DNA of 64,000 bases. It comes from Blumeriella jaapii. Taxonomy: Eukaryota > Ascomycota > Leotiomycetes > Helotiales > Drepanopezizaceae. The DNA lies in the NCBI GenBank assembly GCA_009599575.1, contig VWND01000064.1, forward strand, positions 744,001 to 808,000. The letters are read 5' to 3'. The notes under the pieces are model-generated. The model searched no databases. It worked only from the letters and a program-made list of their open reading frames with translations, and had not been told where the DNA came from. This document shows, piece after piece, positions 43,764 to 57,539 of the stretch (the stretch's first letter is position 1; each line of letters opens with the position of its first letter). The translations under genes were made by a program, and so were the position numbers.

Positions 43764-46700
43764 TGTGACTGCGGTGGTGGGTGAGTGTGTGTATTTGTGT
43801 GTGTTTTCTTGAACGTGGTGGTTGGTACGTATGTCGAGAGAAGTATCGTCGGATGGTAGAGTTGAGGAGTTGCTTATATAGGGAAATGTTCATCTCGCAT
43901 CTCGACACGTGAAGCCTCTAGAGAACTTCGCCCTCGACTGACGTCACGTTTGGCTGTCCGTCCCTTCCACCGGCCCTCGGCGATTAAGGATTCCATTATT
44001 CCCGAGCGTGTGCGTCTGCCGCCAGGCCGACTAACTTGCAGTACAGGCAGGCAATTCTGTGAGCGAGCGCTTTTGGGGCGCGGTTGTTGGCAGTGAAGCG
44101 GTCAAAACTCACGCGAATCCGAGTTGTGAAGATGAAAGGTATCGATCTCAGCTCCTGCTGACGAGAAGCCGGAGGTGTCACATGTCTACGCGATCTCACG
44201 TGATACATACGGGTACTGTACTGTACAGAACACGCTGAGCAGATCATGAGCGGCTTTAATCGAATGAAATGTCTAAACCATTGAGGACTTTCGCTTGAAA
44301 GTCGCTCCTCCACGCGTGCCTGTTGCCCCAGTCGCATCTCGGATCTCAGCTGGGTCTGTTGTACTGTTGTCTTCGAGTTTCTGTGTTGTTGTTGTCACAT
44401 AATGTTGTCTTTGCCAAAGTTTAGATGCCCTTCATTAGTGCTCAGTCCCGGAAAACACGCTCCTATGGCCTTCCCGTTCTGTATCATAAGAGGATGCCTA
44501 TAATACACCGCTTATTCGTCAGTGCTAAAGCAAAGCAAGGATCTGAATCAGGGGTCGAAATACACCCGGGTCCTTGCAACGACCTACCGTATCTCCTACT
44601 AACCATGGGAAACGGGTTTTATGTATTTGAAGGAGGGAAAAACACTCCTTTAGAAACTGGCAATTACAAATCGAATAAGACAAAGACCATGCCAACTTGA
44701 AAGTAAAAAGAAGTTTGACTTCCAACCATGTGCTGACACTGTACTGTATGTAGACTGACGTACTGTGTAACTGACGATATGAAAAGTATTCGGCGGGCCG
44801 TCAAGATGTAATCACGGAGCCGGCGCAGGTCTTGGTCTCTGCAGCTACTGCTGATACAGTGCTTGTTTATAAAAAAGTCTCATGCTTCTGAAAAAAGAGA
44901 TCATAGCATTTCATGCGTTGTACATACTGTACTAACAGATGCGCTTATGTAAGCATGCGCCAATCCAACCAGTGACACCCGTCCCTGGGATGACAACACA
45001 CCATTTCGCATTGCCAGCAATGGATCATAAGAATCAGTAGCTTATACTTCTACCCCGCTACTTATCTTGCGAGACAGTTACCATAGCTCTCGGTACCGAC
45101 TCACCGAGGATTCTGTATGCACTATGAAATGGAATTACTCGAATCTATTGAGTCTTGTGCTTCTAGTTAGCTTCGTTTGCGTCGAATCCCATCTGATAAA
45201 GCAGCATAGTGCTTTCCCGGAGAGGAAACCCCTACAAAGATTGTTCTTGATTACATCTTTCTCTTATGTTACTGCTTTTCAAGAGGTTCACTGTATGTAT
45301 ATAAAAAATCAAAGACTTTCGGAAGGCACCAGCCAACCATTGACTAACTCATCATGATCCCCTACATCCTCCTCACAACCTTCAGCCCAATCTACCACCA
45401 GCTACACACAGTCAGTCCCCGTCCTCCCACCAGTCCCAATTCTCCCTCTCCATCTTTCCGGCCTCTCGGCTAAGACCTGATGCAGTATCTACGTCCTCTG
45501 CCAGCTTGAACCCTGGAGCTGTGTCTCCCACACGGACGGGACGGGACGTCCCTGACACGTTCGATATGTATTTGCCCGCCTCGGCGAAAATCACGGCCGT
45601 GCTTGCGGTGGCTCTGAGTAGCCGACTGCATCCCCGGACTGGCACTGTCTCCGGCTTTACGCGACCTTTTTCTTCGGCGCGGTGTTCTGCTTGGGCCGGC
45701 AGGCGAGGAAGATGGGAACCGAGAGCAAGGGGCTGCTTGAGAAATGGGTATGCATGAATTCCGAATCTTGGGGACGGTCTTTCGCTTGACTTCTCTTGCT
45801 TGACTCGAGTTCAGTCGCGGAGAAGAGGGTAGCATGATGATCTGCATCTGAGGGACGAGGGTGATCTTGCGTTCGGCTCGACGGCCGGACTGTCGATGAT
45901 GCCGAAGGACTTTGAATTCAGGCTGGTGGAATCAGCTGCATGGAACAGCGATGTGTAGGCGCAAGATGTCCGATCCGAAAAGATGTCGCCGAGAGGTCAG
46001 AGGCACCGTCCAAAGGTCACGTTTTACCTAGCGCGTGCACGTGATTAGCCGAACCTTAAGTCTTCGTTGCTCGCCTTATTTCTGCAACCGGCTGGGCAAC
46101 GAAACGAACGACCTCCATTCCACATGCCACATTCCACATCGACATCGACCCGTCCGGACCCTTTGTTGCAGCTGCGTCTTCAGTTGCGTCTTCAGTTGCT
46201 CCTTTACGTCTTTTTCGGCGTTTGAACCAGGTCAGAAACCAGCCGCTCGTGGTTCGCGGATCAAACATGTACGTGCTCGAGGAGAATGTTTGGCGATCGA
46301 GAGGTTTCATCCCATAGCTGCGACTCTCGGAGCTTCATCACCGCCACCGCCACGCACCCCGATTACGCTCTCTACGACAGCGGGGATTGAATCCACGACT
46401 CTGGAATGAACGCTGTTACGGGTCGGCCGGGTCGGCCGGGTCGGCCAACCGGCGAGACTACTTGGCTTTGTCAAGATCCACAGGCTCGACCAGCCATTAT
46501 TCATCAGTCCTGTCAAACATTTGCGATCAATGTGTATGACTCTTGGCTCGATAAGTCATTGCCCGACGAACTTGAAAGCATGGTCATAATGGCATCCGAT
46601 CATATTCGCTTCTGTGCCCTGCGCTTGAACGTCTGCTGCAGAGTCGATCTTCAATCGATTTAGCCAGAGCTTTCTCAACGGCGACCAGGATTCCGACTCA

Positions 46701-47517
46701 AAATAAAAGTGCAAGTCTTCCTCGGAGAAGCAATGCTTCTTTCTGACTTTGTCGCCGTTCTTAGCACGAACATCCCCGGCTGTCCCTAGTTTCAATGGCT
46801 AAGCGAAACTCTGCGACGGCCACGGAGTGCAGCAACAACAGTTCCTTACACGCCTTGCTTCAAGATATGATAGAAAAACCATGAACCTTGAGCCAATCTC
46901 ACGAACGAAAGCTTAGCCGTCGGTAGAACACGGAAGACAAGCCGGCGGGTTTTACAGCCAGACACGCTGCGCTCTTCTTAATCGAGTCAGACTGCGAATT
47001 CAGGAAACATCCTTACGACACGAGGAATCCCCAGCCACTCGTAGGGACTCTCGACCACTCATTTGCTCTTCATTTGATCCACAGCGCATAAAGTCTATTG
47101 TCTGTTGCTACAGGAGCCTCAAAGGTCCACCTCTTGGTTAGTACAAAGATGCTGGTCATGTCTTCCCCCCGCGCCGGGACCACTAGACATGGATCCGCAA
47201 CTCCTTTACTACTTCTACATATGATCCTAGGGCAGAGCCTTCGCCTCCCCGCCCTCCTTGCTGTCTTTTTTCGCGTTGACCCTTCCGTTCGTTGGTGCTC
47301 TTCGCTACAACTGACTGGCTCAGGACCTTTCGTTTGATACTATTATCCCATCGATCTGGCCTATCGGTGCTCGCTTGAACTACTTTCTTCCTTGATCTAA
47401 TTTCTCCTCCTCGGATAGTTCTTCACACCTTCCACGACGACGCAGGCGATCTTCATGACTGGACAACCTACGAACGGCAACGCTCCGGCTAGCTGCCCAC
47501 GATAATAATACTCGTTG
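43764..47517. other. Long intergenic region, no confident gene
   Basis: About 3.75 kb with only short frames. A frame starting at the ATG 45124 (plus) begins with a signal-peptide-like stretch (MKWNYSNLLSLVLLVSFVC) but has no further support. A minus-strand frame near 45412-45645 is also unsupported. GTAC-type pentamers occur near 44214-44226 and 44737-44766. A GGTCGGCCG triplicate lies at 46417-46446. The last 300 bases should hold the promoter of the seven-helix gene. Confidence 0.45.
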
Positions 47518-49706
47518 ATGAACGTTGAGGAACAAGAGAACACCATGGCAGTGTCGGCCAGGATGGTGACGCAGAGGGCGGCGGATATATTACTGCTACA
47601 GGATACTACTGCAAACCAGACTACACCTTCGGACAGCTCCATTGTCAACCTCATATCGAATTTGGTGTTTGCTGAGAGCAAGTCATTCAGGACCTCGACA
47701 ATAATTCTCGCTACCTTCAATGTACTAGCCGCTCTCGTGACCGCTGGTGGTATTCTGTATGACTGCTATTGGGCCTCGAAGAGATGCAACCCGAAGTTCA
47801 AGGCGTCGTGAGTAGGAGATTTTACCTTGAGCGAAGACTCGAATGCTGATTGTGACAAGGAAATTCTGCGTATCCTCCATACACCCGGAAACATTTCCTT
47901 TGGTACAGGCCATAGCAATCATAGTACAAGGCGTCATCTTTGCTGTTGTGCAAGGGGCAGGACTCTCATCTCTTTTTGTTCAACAGGATACCTGTGGATC
48001 AGTAGCTCGATTCATGTGGGCTGGTATGTTGATCCGCGTTCTCATTCGAGGCTTCAAGGCTGACGGGTGTAGCCCTATTCATAGTACCATTCATCCAGCT
48101 GGTATTTGGAGTAGAATGTGCATTACGATCTTTCCGAAGCACGGCATTCCAGGCGAGAGGGAAGTGGGACGTTACGATATGCCTCGTAACTGTACTGGTA
48201 ATGCTCACCGGGGTCTCGGCACCATCGTACAACATACCAAAGCCTGAGTCATGTTATGCCTCAATGATATGGTTCATTGCCTCAATGAAATATCCGGCCT
48301 TCATCTTACTCGCCGTCACTGGTGGATTGATGATTGCCGCTGCTATAACCATATTCACGAGACTCTTTACCGTAAACCTAATCGACCAGCACCAACGCAT
48401 TGCTGCGTCCCGGATGGTTTACTATTTGATTCTGGGTATCATCTCACTGGTAGGTTCTCTTAACAAGCATCGAAAACAATACTAATCTTGTTAGGCGCTC
48501 GTCATTCCGTTCTTCTTGTCGCTGATATTCGACGACGGGGATCTCAAATTGTCTATAATGGCGACTGTTGTGATGAACTTATCGGGATTAATAAGCGGCG
48601 TGCTGCACTTGTTTCTACGAGCAAACACTGCGACGACATCATTCGCACCTAAGACTGTGGCCAAGAGATGGGAACACTCGAAGCACAACATCCGGATTTT
48701 TGGTCCAAATGAGCTGGCGATATATGCGCACCTGCTAAACCCAATAACAGGACCGGAGAACAGGGAACCAGAGAGACGCGCGAGCCATAGAGACAGCAGT
48801 GCACAACTCCTCGTGCCAGAGAAGGAGAGAGTATCCTCGATAGATTATGTCCGCACTCCTCCGTATTGGTCATCTAAACATCCAGAGCCAGAGATCAGCG
48901 ATTTGCCTGTGGTCCCTCAACCAACGAAGGCCAGTGGTGTCTGGCCCGTGTTCACACTACGGCAACCGTCCTACTCCCTTTTCCCAACCAGAAATGGAAG
49001 CCTTTCTAAAGATGTACAACGGAACGATTCTATCTACGACATAAGCAGTCTGGCGCCTCCGCCAGCCTCCGGATACAAGGGCGATTCATGGCACAGAGAC
49101 TCTTACGACTCGGCCACAGTCCAGATCGGACTACGGCTCTCACACCACCCCATGAATTTACAAGATGTTCCTGATACACCCCTGCTACCGTCGAAAAGTT
49201 CCCAAGGAATGACGCTGAAAGCACCCGGATTTCAACAGCCGTCCTTTCCCAGCAGTGCCCCCGGGCCAGCACAATTCGCGACCATGCACTACGATTCAAA
49301 ACATTCTCTTCGTTCGCCGGCGAGGCCCGTGACACCGCTGACGCTGCAAACCAACTTCGCATCGTCGTGCGCGGCTGATGTGAGCCCTGTAGGCAAAGAA
49401 GATCTGGCGTCGGCCGACCCGAACTACAATGTCTCGCCTATGAGCACCCCCGACTCGTCGACCAGGATGCTACTGCCGGCACAGAGGGCCGTCTTGCCAC
49501 AGATAGAAAAGCTGCGCGAGTCGAACACGCAGCTCAGCCCGGCGGTCTACTCGCCCAGCTCGACGGTTTACTCGCTGAGTCCGACTGTGTACTCGCCTGG
49601 GAAACAGCTCAAGAGCCCAGGATCACCGCGTCCCGGCCCCCCCGGGTCACCCGGAGCGTCATCTAAGGCGTCGCCGCGGCAGCGAAGCCGGAAGGACTGG
49701 GTCTAG
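47518..49706 (+). CDS. Seven-helix membrane protein with long cytoplasmic tail
   Basis: Four exons (47518-47807, 47860-48023, 48073-48449, 48495-49706) join in phase to give 680 residues; introns are 52, 49 and 45 bases. Seven hydrophobic segments can be counted in the first ~320 residues: IILATFNVLAALVTAGGILY, AIAIIVQGVIFAVVQGAG, ALFIVPFIQLVFGV, VTICLVTVLVMLTGV, FILLAVTGGLMIAAAITIF, YYLILGIISLALVIPFFLSL and MATVVMNLSGLISGVLHLFL. The N-terminus is short with N-x-T sites, and a ~340-residue Ser/Pro-rich tail follows, starting with HNIRIFGPNELAIYAHLLNP. This topology matches a fungal receptor-like (GPCR-type) protein, though no sequence motif identifies the class. The first ATG is at 47518; an in-frame ATG at 47548 is an alternative. 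I infer plasma membrane location. Confidence 0.75.
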
Positions 49707-50467
49707 TTTTTCAATCTAGGACAGTCGCGCCAACTGACTCTCACAAGCGAATCGCGTCTTGCTGTGGCTAAAGAAGTTTCTGTTGCGGTCTTTCTTTTGT
49801 GTTTAGCCATCGGCCTTTTCGCATGACGCGTGGATTTGGATATTGTTTGCGTTGCGAATTTCTAATGATACCTATTTCCGCTTCACGTGTGGCGTGCGAT
49901 CTCTGTTCTCCTATTCCTTAGGTTTTTGGAATTTTGGAAGTAGGTGGTGGGAGGAGGCGGATGGAAGTTGGAGGAAGAGGATGGCAAAAGGTGTCTCGTA
50001 CGTAGCGGGCTATAGAAATCAAGACCCTCTCAGCAAATCTACCAATTTATCAATGTATCTACTTAATCATCCCCCTATCTATTCATTTACCTTTTCGTTA
50101 GTCTATCGCCCTCCTCCAAAGTGTCGAGAGAACAAGACCCAGATCACCTGTCTTCCGCTGCGATCGGCCCCACACTTTGTTTTTATATTTCCACTTTTTA
50201 CGCCTTTTCCAGAACAGACGTCCCGTCTCAAAGTCCCGGCTGCGAGACAGACTCCACAGTACTGTACCCACCATTCCCGAGCATCGGGGAACATTGCCCA
50301 AACATCAAATCCTGGCACCGCCACTATGGCCGCCTTGCACTCCCTCCTAACTGACTTTTCCACATTTCCCGCCTGCCGCGAGTCCCCAAACTCTCTTCCT
50401 CCTTTTGTCTGTCTTGGTCCCACGCAAAGCCCTACATACACGTACTACTGTACCGTACATGCCTGTA

Positions 50468-50695
50468 TGATGTACTGTACTGTACTGTACTCGAGCAACG
50501 AAGGGTACCGCCTCGGCGGTGCAGAGGCTTACCTTGCGGCGCGTTCTTTTCCCGCTTTCCACCTTGACGCACATGTGCGATGCACGCCCTGTGGGGGGGC
50601 GGGGGAGGGGAGGTATCAGAGGTCTGATGGCGTGACGTGCGGATGTTTTGCATGCTTGCTTGTGTGGACTGTACTGTACTGTACTGTACTGTACT
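50468..50695 (+). repeat. Two (TGTAC)n pentamer clusters
   Basis: Four or more copies of the pentamer TGTAC at about 50470-50490 and again at 50668-50695. The same pentamer, or its complement GTACA, recurs in short runs at many intergenic sites in this window (for example 375-412, 35125-35152, 44214-44226, 44737-44752). Confidence 0.75.
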
Positions 50696-51044
50696 ACGTA
50701 GGTAGTGAACACGGAGTGCGAAAGTGCCATAGTGGAGAAGCTTTGTCCTGTCCATATATAGGGAGGATGCGAACTTGGAGAAAGAAAGAGAGAAAGAAAG
50801 AAAGAAAGGATTTCTTCTCGTGCTTCGGTTTGGCGGCTTCTAGGGATCATTCGTTATGGGAATTACTGGTTCGTGTCAGACGACAGGCTTGTCGAGGTAA
50901 TTGGGCGATTTTCTGCGTTGGTTGCTATGCGATGAGTACTAGGAGATGGTCAGTGTGTGCTGGTAGTGAATGGTGATGGGGAGTGAGATGGGTGCGATCT
51001 GCTGGATGTGCTAGGGCTCTTCTTACTTTACTTGGGTCTATCTT

Positions 51045-51295
51045 TCTTTGCATTTACCTTTCTTTTACAAAATTTTCTTTGTATACATCTTTCTCTGTAC
51101 ATATTTTTCTTTTGTATATTTTCTCTGTATATTTCTTTCTCTGCATAAATCTTTCTCTGTATGTATCTCTTTCTGCAAATATCTTTCTCTGTATATATCT
51201 CTCTCTGTATGTATCTCTCTCTGTAAATATTTTTCTCTGTATAAATCTTTCTCTGCATAAATCTTTCTCTATACAAATCTTTCTCGGCATCATCT
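51045..51295 (+). repeat. 16-base minisatellite (CTTTCTCTGTATAAAT)n
   Basis: About 14-15 tandem units with consensus CTTTCTCTGTATAAAT, best ordered from 51130 to 51290. Since 16 is not a multiple of three, the array stays open in several frames by composition only, which explains the long spurious ORFs on both strands. Confidence 0.8.
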
Positions 51296-51770
51296 TCCAC
51301 TCATCGCCGCCCGTAGTAAGGCTCTCCTTCGGATATAGTACTGTAGATAAACAACATCTGCCAAAAAAAACGGCACCTCATGCTACCTAATCCACTAGCT
51401 AGGGACTTGAACCTATATCTCCCCCGTGTCTATGCACCACTGTCACCTTTTACTTTTTTATTTTTTTTATCTTTCTTTCCTTCTTCTTTCTTCCCCTAGT
51501 TCCCAAAGCGGCGGCGCGATGACACAAAAAGCGCAACTCTCTGTCCAGAATCTCATCCACAACCTTCCCCCCCCCCTCTCCGTTGGAGAAACAATCAAAG
51601 GGAGATCTCTGCATTCCGTACATGATCGATTCACTCTCGCTATTCTCCCATAAAGATGGTGAAATCTACAATTTTATCTTCTAAAACCCCTTTCCCGAAT
51701 TCGAATATTTCAGCCCATGTATTATACAGTACAGTGCGGACTATACAGTGCTTCCCGATCCGGAGTTCCC

Positions 51771-51865
51771 CAGCTTAGCACGTCTCCAATGCCCTGCGGG
51801 CGGCTTGAGGTTGCGCAGTTTCACTGCCCCCTCCAGACGTCAAATAATATCATCATCATCGGCGT
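51771..51865 (+). repeat. Dispersed repeat, copy 3, with ATC tail
   Basis: Third copy of the family at 41 and 958. It has CCCCAGCTTAGCACGT, then GGCTTGAGGTTGCGCAGTTT, CACTGCCCCCTCCAGACG and a short ATAATATCATCATCATC tail. It is closest to copy 1. I see no clear target-site duplication. Confidence 0.7.
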
Positions 51866-52514
51866 ACTTACCTCGTTGCGGATTACCACGGGAGAAATGA
51901 TCTCATGTGCCTGGGACTGATTTTCATCCCGAAAGAAAAGATCTTCATAAACATACAATTAATTATCTGGGAGGATTGGGGGGAGGGAGGAGGTTCGGTT
52001 GCCCCCAATGTAGCCCCCCCCCCCCCTTCCCACGAGATGGGCAACGATAGCTGAGACTCTTGACATCGGTACTCTGGCCTGGCTTAATTGACTTGGTGGA
52101 CAGGATTTGGATGGGTTCAAGACAAGTCGAGCCCAACTTCACTGGCCATGATTATTCGCACCAGTTCCGAAGATTCTCCACAAGCATTTTACGAGACGCC
52201 GTGATTCAAATATAGAAACACCCCACACAGCTTCGATAATACCATGCCATTCTATTTACAAAATACTATCTCTCTATCCTACAGTACAGAACACTGACTT
52301 AGCTATGCTTATCTCCTAGCTGCAAGTTGCGACGAAGTCTCCACTCGCACCATTTCCCACTGTGATTGATGCCTGGTGACAGGGTCTCTATCGCACCGCT
52401 CTCAATGCTCCTCAAACCTCCAGAGTGCAACCCTCGAACCGGAAATCGCAGGACCAGAAGACCAAAGCCAGCCACTACCACACACAAACTACACAGAAGC
52501 ACGAAAAGACGAAG

Positions 52515-54812
52515 TCATTCAATATTCCGAAGCTTCGTAGAAACAACCCGCCGCCCAAACGTCCCCTCCTCGGAGATAACAACCTTCTTAAACGTCTCCT
52601 TGATCATCGGAGCCTTTGCATGCGGATCCGGGACGCGTCTCTCGTGCGCCGCGGCCGCGACATCGTCTTCGATCTTGAGGCGGGCAGGGAGGGCTTTCCA
52701 GGCAGCGATACCTGTCAGAGGTTGGAACTCGGTATCTACGGGGTTGAATGACCGAACGGGTGGACACTGGGGTGCGGGAGCAGAGCCTAGGACGTGGGAT
52801 TGGGATCGAGGGGCCGAAGGAGAAGAGGTGTATGGGTTTTTCCAGTCGTTGGTGGCATCGCTCATGGCGAACCGTCTGTTATGAACCGAGGCTTCGGGTG
52901 CGAAACTGGGAATGGGTTTGGTCATCCTTGAGTCCTGGAGTGTTGTATGAGGCTTGGTGGCAGGGTTGATGATATTTGAGTAATTGCCCGTGGTCCCACT
53001 AGTCTTTCTCATCTTGTTCCACTCTGCTGATGGCAACTTTCTGGTATCTCCCGTGGGCAGTCCGGTGTTTTGTACCGCTGTACTGGCTCGGGCCTTCCAT
53101 AGACAGCTTCCTATAGGCATAAGTCTGCTGTGAGAAAGATCTAGGCAGATAATTCCAATGGGTGAAACGGGTATCGTGTTGCTGTTCCATAGCAACCCAC
53201 TCAACGTCCCAGGAAGCCTTGCCATCCATGAAAGCAGTGCCATCAGTGGCCTCAACGAAGCTTGAAAGAACGGTTGGCGCTACGATTTCAACTGCCTTGG
53301 ATTCGTAAGGCTTTGAGATCTTAACTGCTGAGTGAGGGGCTTTGGACATAGGTCGAGGGGCAGCAGAGGAAACGGAGGCCCAAGTGCTTGGCGTCTCGGC
53401 TTGGGGTGACCGGAAGGAGTCGCTGTTGGGGTGGTGGGTTGGATATCCTGGAAAGTTGATATCGATATCAGGAACAGGAACGTGGAGAGCAAAGGCGTTC
53501 CCGATCCCATCGCCCTTGCACAAATAGGGCTTGGTAGGTGGACAATCGGATGTAGACGAAGCAGCAGTAGGTGTTACCAACTTGTCAACGACAACTCCCC
53601 AGCTTTTTTGATTGTGTTTACCAGACAGCAGAGCAGTACTATCCGCATTTCCCATTGCGGATAAGTGTGTGGAGCGGCTGGTCTCTCGGTTCTGGTCTTT
53701 AATATGGGTTGGAGCAGGCTTGAAATCTTGGGCTACAGGATTTCCAGGCTCCAGCTTTGTTATACCAGCCACAATTCTTGGTACTGTCATAGTTTTCCGG
53801 ACTGCTTTGTTCTTGCTTCGATAGTGGCATCGATCTTGGGTGCAAGCGGGGTGGACTTGGACTGCTTCGCCAGGGCAGCAGCTGCTCGCACTCTCTCCCT
53901 AAATTCCTCAACAACAGCCTTCTTCTTTAAAGATTTCTTTGTGTTGGAATGAACCTGGGATGCTGCTGTATCGAACTGAGTCATAATCTTCGACTTGTCC
54001 TGAACCTGGGCCTGGAATCCTTCTCCCGACTTGTCTTGAACCTGGGCCTGGATTTCTTCTCCTGACTTATCGATCTGGATCTTGTCTTCCCAGCTTTCTT
54101 GGTCAATATGAGCAAGTACAGCAGGTCCAAGGTCTCTATATTCAATCTTCTTCACAGCATTATTGAGAGCACCAATAATGGCATCCGTCAGAGCGCATCT
54201 TGTGATGTTATCATTCGTGACGCCGGCTTCAGCCGCAATATTGGGTACGATGTCCTTGATCACCCAACTGGTGACTGCCTTTGTAACTCTCTTCTCGACC
54301 GTGTTCGGTGATGCGTTGGAAGCGATTCCCAAGGACCAGGTTCCAGACTCTGCATCTGAGGTGTGTGACATGGCATCACCATCATTTTTCTCCGTAGTAA
54401 ACTCGGATCCGGCGGCTTCTGCTTGTGATTTGGAAGATCCGAAGAGGACATGGTGAAGATCGGAAGGATGGCTGTACATCTTTCGGGGTGTATCTGGTTG
54501 CTTAAAGGGATCTGAAGAAGGTGAAATGTGGAAGAGGTCTTCGTCTTTGGCGGATGCCGGAGCCGGAATTTGGTCCTCACGAGACTCGAAAACTTCTGGA
54601 AATGGTGCATCACCAGCTACGATTATCAGCGGAAATTCGATATGGTAATAGCAAATACACTCACCGATCATCTCCCAAACCCTCATCTCCGCCTCCCTTA
54701 GCTCAAAGTCGACGTCTTCCATGTTCCATGATCGCCGTGAGAGATTCGTGATAGCTTTGTACTCGGCGCTCTTATACATCATCTTCCGAAATGCCTGGTC
54801 CTTTGTGTTCAA
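52515..54812 (-). CDS. Uncharacterised gene, frame interrupted
   Basis: Coding-like sequence on the minus strand in three successive frames. 54812-53787 starts in a region with an Arg/Glu-rich helix (MEDVDFELREAEMRVWEM); a likely 48-base in-frame intron (54664-54617, GTGAGT donor) lies inside it. It contains two near-identical QVQDKSGE units and ends in an Ala/Lys-rich helix. Its stop overlaps an ATG (ATGA) that opens the next frame, 53790-52999, which is Ser/Pro-rich. The third frame carries a conserved-looking C-terminus (WKALPARLKIEDDV, KETFKKVVISEEGTFGRR) to the stop at 52515; it might instead be its own small gene starting at ATG 52864. I found no intron set that joins all three. I recognise no family. 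It may be a decaying lineage-specific gene, or have introns I could not read. The frames further upstream (to 55412) may be its 5' exons. Confidence 0.4.
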
Positions 54813-56380
54813 TATGACTCGATCGCGGTTGATCGGGACTGATATTGTGGACGATTTGATTCGGCCCTATCAGATGCCGCCGGCATTGTCGCGTTGCTTG
54901 ATTTTTGTGGAAGTGTCTGCGTGGCCTGGGCTTCGAGACGGTCTCTCTTTTCCCAATTCTCGTCTCTCTGCTCCTTCTTCATAATGCTCTTCATCTTTGG
55001 GAGTGTTGTGATAAGGTGTTGACTTCGATCACCTGAGGATGAAGGAAGAGTTTGGTCTAGCGGCTGCAAATGGAGAGAAGAGTTCAAATGCGAGATGGAA
55101 GTTGTGCGAATGCGGACGCGATCGTGATTGTGATCGCCTTTGTTTTCGAAGTAAAAAGGCGATGGGCCAGATTTCTCCCGATGTTCTATCTCGAACGGTT
55201 GCTTGTTGCTTGTTGTTTGTTGCTTCAAGTTCGAACGAGGCTGCGGAGGTCGTCGTTCTCGGAGCGGGTGAACTGTCAGCCGATGTTATTTCTCCGGGGC
55301 GTGTTGTGTTGTTTGCTTCACGATCACAATATTGACATTCGCTTGGCCCGTGTCCGATTTCAACACTTTGGAAACAAGTTGCCTTGCTCTTACAGTACCA
55401 AGAATCTGCCAACTTGTATAACTAGAACCCGATCAGAACCGGTCTGTAGAAATACCATCACGTATTCATATTTATAGGATTGGAGTTCTGGCAATCTGCC
55501 TATGGTTCCTTCCCTCTCCAAAGTGGGCCTGTACATATATAGTTCACCTATCTACACCACTCCTCGCCGCCACTTGCTGTCTTACTCTCCTGGCTTCCCA
55601 AGTTATAATTCCGCAAACATGCCCTTGATATTTCAAATGAGTCGAGTTTCATTTTCCAGTTTAGCTCATCTGACAAACACACAGACACACGAGGTTACCC
55701 CTACCCTCGAACACAGCCAGAATTCTCCCTCCGGCTTTGACATGACGATCACAGTTCGAGAATATCTTTGACCCGAAGATTCTTCGGGAAGATTCTTCGG
55801 AGGCTTCTCTTCCATCTGTACAGGCTGGCGGAGCGGCCGAGGATAGAGGGAGAGTCGCCACTTTCTGTTATCGTAGCAAGGTCTGCTTGTCCGCCCTCTA
55901 ACCTCGATACGAGTCACTGAGAGAACCTTCTCAGCCACTGGTCATGAATTTATCGACAGGTCTTGCTCACAGACAAACTGCCAGCAGCAATTCATGATAG
56001 CGACGTTGTTGCCTCGGTCTCTTGTCAGCTGACAGACAGCGCTCAGCAGAGGTTTGGCGTTTAGTTGTCGTCTATCAACGCGGCTCGGCGTGTATATCTT
56101 CACTTGGCCTAGGAGGAGCCAAGTAGAAAGGGTCACGTCAAGCTCAAGCCATGGAACCGCACAATTCAACGACAGCGTCCAGGAGCGTTGATCAACGGTG
56201 GGATTTTTGGCAGCAGAACGCCTTTCCCGCCGACTGGTCCCATAGTCCAAGGAAATGGTTGCTGGCATATCTTAAGACAACTGACTGCCGAGAATGAGGT
56301 TCTGGAAAGAACATAGAGGAAGGAGAATCCTTCGCTTGAGGAGAAATCATCTGAGTGTATCATGTGTCTCAAAGACCAAA
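54813..56380. other. Mostly non-coding, possible 5' exons of the minus-strand gene
   Basis: A minus-strand frame at 55412-55029 begins with a cysteine pattern (WYCKSKATCF, CQYCDRE) that could be a zinc ribbon and may be a 5' exon of the gene at 52515-54812, but I could not find its start or its junctions. The rest (55430-56380) shows no gene. A CTTCGG inverted pair near 55770-55800 (GAAGATTCTTCGGGAAGATTCTTCGGAGGC) is a short direct repeat. Confidence 0.35.

Positions 56381-57539
<1,159 letters not shown>

Larger units (their letters stand above)
49707..52514. other. Intergenic region with pentamer and 16-base repeats
   Basis: No gene is supported. A 377-codon open frame at 49843-50976 starts at TTG, runs through simple repeats and has no family resemblance. 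Features include TACTG runs at 50470-50490 and 50668-50695, the 16-base array at 51045-51295, repeat copy 3 at 51771-51865 and a C run at 52015-52027. Confidence 0.55.

Noticed and set aside
45412..45645. Minus-strand frame with VGDTAPGFKL, resembling a peroxiredoxin start
   Set aside because: Only this short motif fits; no catalytic cysteine motif or fold follows, and there is no good ATG. It is probably coincidence.
49843..50976. 377-codon open frame on the plus strand
   Set aside because: It begins at TTG, crosses pentamer microsatellites that give YCTVLY-type repeats, and resembles no protein family. It is most likely a chance ORF.
51380..51440. Possible tRNA: GGTTCAAGTCCC (minus strand) resembles a T-loop
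   Set aside because: The flanking bases do not pair into a T stem, and no acceptor, D or anticodon arm can be drawn around it.
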